Assembly: GCA_903896915.1 (NCBI GenBank)
Contig: CAITZN010000424.1
Coordinates: 1 to 16,485, forward strand
Source of the DNA: an uncultured bacterium
GTDB taxonomy: Bacteria > Desulfobacterota > Desulfobulbia > Desulfobulbales > Desulfobulbaceae
Length of the DNA: 16,485 nt
Reading direction: 5' to 3'
Part shown: one piece after another, positions 12,010 to 16,485 of the stretch
Numbering within the stretch: position 1 is the stretch's first letter
Layout: the number at the start of each line of letters is the position of its first letter
Notes under the pieces: generated by a model
Told to the model about the DNA's origin: nothing
Databases searched by the model: none
Seen by the model: only the letters and a program-made list of their open reading frames with translations
Program-made: the position numbers and the translations under genes

Positions 12010-13541
12010 TCGTCAAAGGCAATATCAGGACAAACGGCAGCAGCCTTGGGAGTTACCTGTTAAGCGAAGGGTGCTTTGAAAAGAACAAGGAGAAAAACGA
12101 GCGCATCGAGGTATGGGAAGCCAACGGCTATGAGCAGGGCGACAGGCTTCAGGATATTCTTGCCGATTTTGAGCATAGCGCCACAGGGACGCAATGCGAA
12201 AAGCCGTTATTTCATGTTCAGATCAGGGCAGGGAAAGACGAGCAGTTAACCCGCGATCAGTTTCTTGAAAGCGTCAACCGTCTGGAAGAGAAGTTAGAAC
12301 TGACAGGGCATGAGCGCGTTATTGTGGCGCATACCTTGGAAGGGCAAGAGCATCTTCATGTCGTCTGGAACCGCATCGACCACGAGCAGGAGAAGGCCGC
12401 CGAGCTTCACTATTACAAACACAAATGCACCGACCTTGCGCGAGAACTCGAAAAAGAGTTTGGGTTGCGGGAGCTATCGTCTGAAAAACAAAAGGGAAAA
12501 TTATCCCGAGACGAAGAGCAACAGGCCATCCGCCATGACGAGAAGCCGCAGGAGGTCAAGGCGGCAGTCCGCGAATGTTGGGAGCAATCCGACAGCGGAA
12601 AAGCCTTTGTTACCGCTCTTGACGACCGAGGCTATCTTTTAGCGGCAGGAGACCGCCGCGATTACGTCATTGTTGATGAATTAGGTGGAACCTATAGCCC
12701 CGCCCGTTTGACAGGCAGCAAGGCCGCCCAAGTACGCGAACGATTATCGGATATAGACCGCGAAGCCTTGCCGAGCGTTGCCGAAGCCAAGGAGATGCAG
12801 CAAGATCGAGGTCACGGCATCAAGAGCGATAAAAAGGAAAGGGAATGGGAAGAAGCGCTTGCCAAAGCCGCGATTGAGAAAGAAAAGCTTGCAGAAAAAG
12901 AACGGAAGCGTCTCCAAAAAGAAGAAAAAGAACGCAAAAGAGCCCTTGCCAAAAAAAAGCGGGAGACGAAGCTAACAACGCTTTATTCCAAAGCCGATAT
13001 GGTGAGTGTGCAGAAAGATGCCCTATGGTACATCGAAGAAAAGCGCCGGAGGAAAAAAGAGAAGGTATGGGAGGAAGAAAAAGCGTGGTACGCGAAATTA
13101 AAGCTAAACCGACAAGATCGGGCAGAGAAGAAAGCTCTGAGGGCGCAAGCCTATAAGGAAAAAGAGGAAGCCAAGAAACACCCCGAAAAGCAGCAGGAAA
13201 CAAAGGCTCACGTTCAGGGCGTGGCTCCGGCGCAGCAACAGAAAGAGCCGCAGCAGAAACCAGAAAAAAAGTTAGAAAGGCAGGAAGAAAGAAAACAAGA
13301 AAAGCAGCAGGAAGAGCAGAATGTCAGCGGCAGCCGCCGCGATTTTTGGCAAAAGATGCAAAGCGTAAGGGACGCCCGCGAAGAAGCCAGAGAAACGAAA
13401 AACGCGAACACCGAGCAGACCGCTACCCAGCAGCGCAAGGCGGCAAGAGAAGCCCTACGGGAGCAGTCCGATCAGCAGCGCGGACGGCAAGGAGGGGCAG
13501 GGCGGACACGCGACGACGAAGAGCGCGAACGGGAACGATGA
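12006..13541 (+). CDS. MOBP-type relaxase/mobilisation nuclease
   Basis: The 511-residue protein starts at a GTG that overlaps the mobC stop. The first 160 residues form the relaxase domain. A likely catalytic Tyr17 lies in LGSYLLSEG. The histidine motif is His109, then EHLHVVWNRID (His116, His118, Asn122), which binds the metal needed to cleave one oriT strand. Residues 165-260 are a mixed linker (WEQSDSGKAFVTALDDRGY). Residues about 270-511 are highly charged coiled coil rich in Lys, Glu, Arg and Gln. No primase domain is fused; a separate Toprim protein is encoded at 8458-9378. After the TGA the same frame continues 21 similar residues to a TAG at 13605-13607, suggesting a shortened C-terminus. 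Confidence 0.88.
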   Translation: MIVKGNIRTNGSSLGSYLLSEGCFEKNKEKNERIEVWEANGYEQGDRLQDILADFEHSATGTQCEKPLFHVQIRAGKDEQLTRDQFLESVNRLEEKLELTGHERVIVAHTLEGQEHLHVVWNRIDHEQEKAAELHYYKHKCTDLARELEKEFGLRELSSEKQKGKLSRDEEQQAIRHDEKPQEVKAAVRECWEQSDSGKAFVTALDDRGYLLAAGDRRDYVIVDELGGTYSPARLTGSKAAQVRERLSDIDREALPSVAEAKEMQQDRGHGIKSDKKEREWEEALAKAAIEKEKLAEKERKRLQKEEKERKRALAKKKRETKLTTLYSKADMVSVQKDALWYIEEKRRRKKEKVWEEEKAWYAKLKLNRQDRAEKKALRAQAYKEKEEAKKHPEKQQETKAHVQGVAPAQQQKEPQQKPEKKLERQEERKQEKQQEEQNVSGSRRDFWQKMQSVRDAREEARETKNANTEQTATQQRKAAREALREQSDQQRGRQGGAGRTRDDEERERER

Positions 13542-13748
13542 CAGGCTTCCGCTCAGGCACGAGCGGAGGCCGGATACGAGAAGCCAAAGCAGCAGGGCGG
13601 GCAATAGGAAGAAGAAGAGGCGGGGCGCAGACGGTCAGGGTTTGCCATGCAGTGAAAGTGTCGTTGCCTCGCTTTCAATGGAAGCTTGCCAGTAAGGGTT
13701 TAACCCGCAGGGCATCCAACAGGGCAGAGGTTGAACGTCGCAGCCCTC

Positions 13749-13776
13749 TTGACGCCAAACGTCCGTTGCGTACAAT
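13749..13776 (+). promoter_or_regulatory. Sigma-70-type promoter of ardC
   Basis: TTGACG (13749-13754) and TACAAT (13771-13776) with a 16-base spacer. It ends 27 bases before the ardC ATG, which has AAAGGCGG as ribosome site. This is the best consensus promoter in the window. Confidence 0.7.
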
Positions 13777-13803
13777 TTTCCCTCATCGGGAAAGGCGGCG
13801 CAG

Positions 13804-14718
13804 ATGGACGAGAAACAGGACGTTTATAGTAGGGTGACCAATAAGATTATTGCCGATCTTGAACGCGGCAATTTGACCTGGCATCAACCGTGGCAAGCCG
13901 GACATAAAGCGGGTCCAGTGTCCCGACCGTTGCGATCAACCGGAGAACGCTATCAGGGCGTCAATGTTCTCATGCTTTGGGCTTCCGCTATGGAAAACGG
14001 CTATGTTGCGCCAATCTGGATGACCTTCAATCAGGCCAAGCAACTATGCGCCAATGTCCGCAAAGGCGAACATGGTTCCCTTGTGGTTTTTGCCGATCGA
14101 ATGACCAAGACCGTTCAAGACGAGAAGGGCGAAGATGTAGAAAAGCATATCCCTTTTATGAAGGGCTACACCGTGTTCAACGTGGAGCAGATTGAAAACC
14201 TTCCCGCTCATTATTACGCAAGAACGGAACCGAAACACGCCACAGCGCTTGAGCGCATCGAGGCCGTTGAAAAGTTTGTTGCCAGCACCGGAGCCGTCAT
14301 TAAGCATGGCGGCAACAGAGCGTTCTATAGGATGGCGGACGACATTGTTCAAATGCCGGAACTACAGGCTTTTAAAAATACCGAAAGCTACTATGCAACC
14401 GCCGCCCATGAAATCACGCACTGGACTCGGCACCCGTCACGCCTTGACCGGAGTTTTGACCAGAAGCGGTTTGGGGATTCCGGTTATGCAATGGAAGAAC
14501 TTGTTGCTGAAATCGGTGCAGCGTTTCTTTGTGCCGATCTTGAAATTACCCCAGAGCAGCGAGAAGATCATTCTGCTTATATCGAGTCATGGTTGAAGGC
14601 ATTGAAGAACGACAAGAGAGCGGTTTTTACGGCAGCGTCCCATGCACAAAGGGCTACGGATTATTTGCATGGTTTGAAGCCGAGCAGAGATTTAGTACCG
14701 AGTTCTGGAGGTTGTTGA
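13804..14718 (+). CDS. ardC: ArdC-like antirestriction protein (ssDNA-binding domain plus zincin)
   Basis: The 304-residue protein has an ArdC N-terminal domain (residues 5-130: VYSRVTNKIIADLERGNLTWHQPW, NVLMLWASAMENGY, WMTFNQAKQL, VRKGEHGSLVVF, then GYTVFNVEQIENLP). A metallopeptidase-like domain follows, with zinc motif HEITH (His202, Glu203, His206) and Glu236 in EELVAEIGAAFLC. ArdC-type proteins bind single-stranded DNA and protect incoming DNA from restriction in recipients. It has its own strong promoter after the relaxase gene, fitting early expression after transfer. Length fits the family, with a short polar end (RDLVPSSGGC). Proteolytic activity is possible but not shown. Confidence 0.9.
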   Translation: MDEKQDVYSRVTNKIIADLERGNLTWHQPWQAGHKAGPVSRPLRSTGERYQGVNVLMLWASAMENGYVAPIWMTFNQAKQLCANVRKGEHGSLVVFADRMTKTVQDEKGEDVEKHIPFMKGYTVFNVEQIENLPAHYYARTEPKHATALERIEAVEKFVASTGAVIKHGGNRAFYRMADDIVQMPELQAFKNTESYYATAAHEITHWTRHPSRLDRSFDQKRFGDSGYAMEELVAEIGAAFLCADLEITPEQREDHSAYIESWLKALKNDKRAVFTAASHAQRATDYLHGLKPSRDLVPSSGGC

Positions 14719-14893
14719 ACAAGGCACAAGAAAAAGGAACATGTTGATAAAGATTATTCGATCCATTACTCTTTTTTTTGTAAACGATTTTTTATCATAC
14801 AGCTAAGGTAATATTTTCATAATGGTTAGTCTATTAATCAGCTGAAAAAAATTTTCTAAGTAGAGCTTTACAAAGTGTAGCCCTTAGTTATTT

Positions 14894-15895
14894 ATGGATG
14901 AAGAAAAAAACCATAAAAAAGAGGGGGGTAAACTCCCAAATATAACTCAGGTTATAGCATTTATTACTGCAACATTAACTCTACTTCCTCTTCTGATTAA
15001 TGCGTGCAGTAATAATCAGTCTCTAAAAAAAGGTTCTGAATCGCCCTCCATTTCCGACTCGACAATCAATAAATGGAATAAGCTCGGTGATGCATACGAT
15101 CAGGGCCTCGGAGTTATACAAAACCATGCTGAGGCTGTAAAATGGTATCGCTTTGCTGCCAATCAGGGCAATAAAGCAGCTCAGAATAATCTCGGTGATG
15201 CATATGATCAGGGTCTAGGAGTCATACAAGACCATGCTGAGGCAGTGAAATGGTATCGCCTTGCTGCCAATCAGGGGGAGAAAACTGCTCAGACTAGTCT
15301 TGGGGTAGCGTACGATCATGGTGACGGAGTTCTACAAGACTATGCTGAGGCGGTAAAATGGTATCGCCTTGCTGCCAATCAGGGAGAGACATTCGCTCAA
15401 TTTGATCTTGGGCTAGCGTATGCTCGTGGTAAAGGAGTCATACAAGACTATGCTGAGGCGGTAAAATGGTATCACCTTGCTGCCAATCAGGGCAATAAAG
15501 CAGCTCAGAATAATCTCGGTGATGCATATGATCAGGGTCTAGGAGTCATACAAGACTATGCTGAGGCAGTGAAATGGTATCGCCTTGCTGCCAATCAGGG
15601 GGAGAAAACCGCTCAGTTTAATCTTGGGGTAGCGTATGCTCGTGGTAAAGGAGTCATACAAGACCCTGCTGAGGCGGTGAAATGGTATCGCCTTGCTGCC
15701 AATCAGGGAATGAAAGAGGCTGAGTTTAATCTCGGAGTGGCCTACGAGAATGGTAAAGGAGTCATAAAAGATAATGCTGAGGCGGTAAAATGGTACCGCC
15801 TTGCTGCCAAGCATGGAATGAAAGAGGCTCACATAGCCTTAAAAAATCTTCAGCAAAAGGATATTAAGAAGTCTCGTTTCGTGATGGAGATTTGA
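14894..15895 (+). CDS. Membrane-anchored Sel1-repeat protein
   Basis: The 333-residue protein has a basic, hydrophilic N-terminus, one hydrophobic segment (about residues 17-37, ending INACSN) and then seven Sel1-like repeats of 36 residues beginning near Leu64, 100, 136, 172, 208, 244 and 280. The unit reads LGxAYxxGxGVIQDxAEAVKWYRLAANQG. Such alpha-solenoids hold protein-protein contacts; in many bacteria they are periplasmic or envelope adaptors. The segment could be a signal anchor or, because Cys38 follows it, an atypical lipoprotein signal. No clear ribosome site precedes the ATG. Base use is AT-rich, unlike the adjoining ardC, so it is probably accessory cargo. The partner is unknown. 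Confidence 0.85.
   Translation: MDEEKNHKKEGGKLPNITQVIAFITATLTLLPLLINACSNNQSLKKGSESPSISDSTINKWNKLGDAYDQGLGVIQNHAEAVKWYRFAANQGNKAAQNNLGDAYDQGLGVIQDHAEAVKWYRLAANQGEKTAQTSLGVAYDHGDGVLQDYAEAVKWYRLAANQGETFAQFDLGLAYARGKGVIQDYAEAVKWYHLAANQGNKAAQNNLGDAYDQGLGVIQDYAEAVKWYRLAANQGEKTAQFNLGVAYARGKGVIQDPAEAVKWYRLAANQGMKEAEFNLGVAYENGKGVIKDNAEAVKWYRLAAKHGMKEAHIALKNLQQKDIKKSRFVMEI
15153..15616 (+). repeat. 324-bp-spaced duplication within the Sel1 gene
   Basis: Bases 15153-15292 and 15477-15616 match over 140 positions with two differences. The offset is 324, exactly three 108-bp Sel1 units. Single 108-bp units are more diverged from one another. The array therefore appears to have grown by a recent three-unit duplication or been evened out by gene conversion. 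Confidence 0.8.
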
Positions 15896-15962
15896 TTATT
15901 ATGCCAAAAGGTCTTTTTCTGTCCACCACAGCCCAACCCCGCCCAACTCCGCAAGCCACCTC

Positions 15963-16211
15963 TTAACTATTTGGTTCGGCTTTATATTGACAGGCTGATG
16001 TTGATTGAACGTCTGCTGGTCTTGACGGATTAGCTTTCTTTTTGGAGAGTTCATCCATTACGCCCATCAAACAAGTAACCGCAGCAGAACCAGCGAGAGC
16101 AGTACCTATGGCGTTTGCCCCAATCATTGCCTCGTAAATTGTAATACCAGTGGAAGCTATCGTAAAAATTTTTTGTATGCCTAACTTAATATCATGGTCT
16201 TTATAATTCAT
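15963..16211 (-). CDS. Small hypothetical protein with hydrophobic helix, 82 aa
   Basis: No family is recognised. The ATG at 16211 follows AAGGGTGAG at a suitable distance. Residues 1-14 are polar. Residues 15-50 are hydrophobic and Gly/Ala-rich (IFTIASTGITIYEAMIG, AIGTALAGSAAVTCLMGV), long enough for one or two membrane or amphipathic helices. The tail (residues 54-82) is basic then polar. The composition recalls small membrane-active peptides, but no neighbouring immunity or export gene supports that. It lies convergent to the Sel1 gene, and a long inverted repeat sits 20 bases upstream of its start. Confidence 0.5.
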   Translation of the reverse strand: MNYKDHDIKLGIQKIFTIASTGITIYEAMIGANAIGTALAGSAAVTCLMGVMDELSKKKANPSRPADVQSTSACQYKAEPNS

Positions 16212-16230
16212 AACTCACCCTTTCACACAT

Positions 16231-16267
16231 AATAAGTACGCCGATCAAAACGGCGACTAGACTTATT
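16231..16267. promoter_or_regulatory. Interrupted inverted repeat upstream of the 82-aa gene
   Basis: AATAAGT (16231-16237) pairs with ACTTATT (16261-16267), and inside it CGCCG pairs with CGGCG around ATCAAAA. It lies 20 bases before the start of the minus-strand 82-aa gene. It may be an operator or a leader hairpin. The rest of 16268-16485 is AT-rich, and I see no supported gene there. Confidence 0.5.
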
Positions 16268-16485
16268 CTAATTCAAAGCAAATACTTTCTGAAAAGGAAT
16301 CTATGGTTAATGATGTTTTTAATAACTAGACAAAATGCATTATTATGCAGCAATTCCAGATTTGAAAATACGAAATAAAATTTTATCAATTAAGCCCTGA
16401 TATCAATTTTATGGCATATAGATTTCCATTACCACAAAAAAGTGGTTATTCAGAAAGATTAATCGGAAAATAGAAATTAAATTAT

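Noticed and set aside
13346-13837. 163-aa Arg-rich frame across the relaxase end
   Set aside because: Most of it is the +1 shadow of the relaxase coiled coil, and the rest crosses the ardC promoter. Composition is frame-shift-like.
15539-15832. 97-aa minus-strand frame in the Sel1 gene
   Set aside because: It is antisense to the repeat array and is itself just a repeated shadow.
14984-15840. CRISPR-like tandem repeats
   Set aside because: The 108-bp periodicity is coding for Sel1 repeats, without unique spacers or nearby cas genes.
16411-16473. 20-codon frame near the right end
   Set aside because: It is too short and lacks a ribosome site. It does not match the missing part of the HigB-like toxin.
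1-16485. Complete circular plasmid
   Set aside because: Joining the ends does not restore the truncated toxin gene, and no terminal overlap is seen.
1-16485. tRNA, rRNA or insertion-sequence transposase genes
   Set aside because: No cloverleaf-type sequence, ribosomal RNA signature or transposase motif was seen on either strand.

Overview
This looks like a mobilisable plasmid, or a plasmid contig, from a Gram-negative proteobacterium. It has a GC-richer backbone and AT-rich accessory patches. The backbone gene set is a KfrA-like protein, small ParA, a ParG-like ribbon-helix-helix protein, a RepA initiator with iterons, a Toprim/DUF3991 protein, a VirD4/TraG coupling protein, a MobC-like protein, a MOBP-type relaxase and ArdC. 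Similar sets occur on plasmids of Alphaproteobacteria such as acetic acid bacteria. That host guess is inference from gene content and is only moderately supported. The two ends do not join into a continuous toxin gene, so the window cannot be shown to be a closed circle.

Layout. Positions 1-391: the tail of a HigB-like toxin overlapping a HigA-like antitoxin. Positions 392-3259: an AT-rich accessory segment with a small hypothetical gene between two 53-bp direct repeats, then minus-strand genes for an exported 132-aa protein, a 59-aa protein, a membrane protein of about 342 aa and a chimeric MobC-like protein. Positions 3245-3830: a RelB/DinJ-YafQ toxin-antitoxin pair with a recognisable promoter and operator. 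Positions 3831-4272: a gene-free region with long inverted repeats. Positions 4273-7618: a DUF6876 gene with a strong terminator, then kfrA-like, parA, parG-like and repA genes. Positions 7619-7778: the replication origin, with three 16-bp iterons, an AT-rich stretch and a DnaA box.

Positions 8045-8431 encode a single-pass membrane protein with a His-rich tail. Positions 8458-11414, minus strand, carry the Toprim/DUF3991 gene and the coupling-protein gene. Positions 11415-11661 form a divergent intergenic region with a strong promoter and two stem-loops, the best oriT candidate. Positions 11662-13541 carry mobC and the relaxase gene, overlapping by 4 nt. Positions 13749-14718 carry ardC behind its own promoter. 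The right end is AT-rich and holds a membrane-anchored Sel1-repeat gene and an 82-aa hypothetical gene on the minus strand.

How it fits together. RepA should bind the iterons and load host DnaB. ParA with the ParG-like protein should segregate the plasmid, probably with the KfrA-like protein helping. The two toxin-antitoxin modules should stabilise it by killing plasmid-free cells. The relaxase with MobC would nick oriT, and the coupling protein would pass the complex to a type IV secretion channel. No mating-pore genes are present, so the element looks mobilisable rather than self-transmissible within this window. ArdC and the Toprim protein may help establishment in recipients. The least explained parts are the minus-strand group at 1080-2872, the His-rich protein beside the origin, and the right-end genes.
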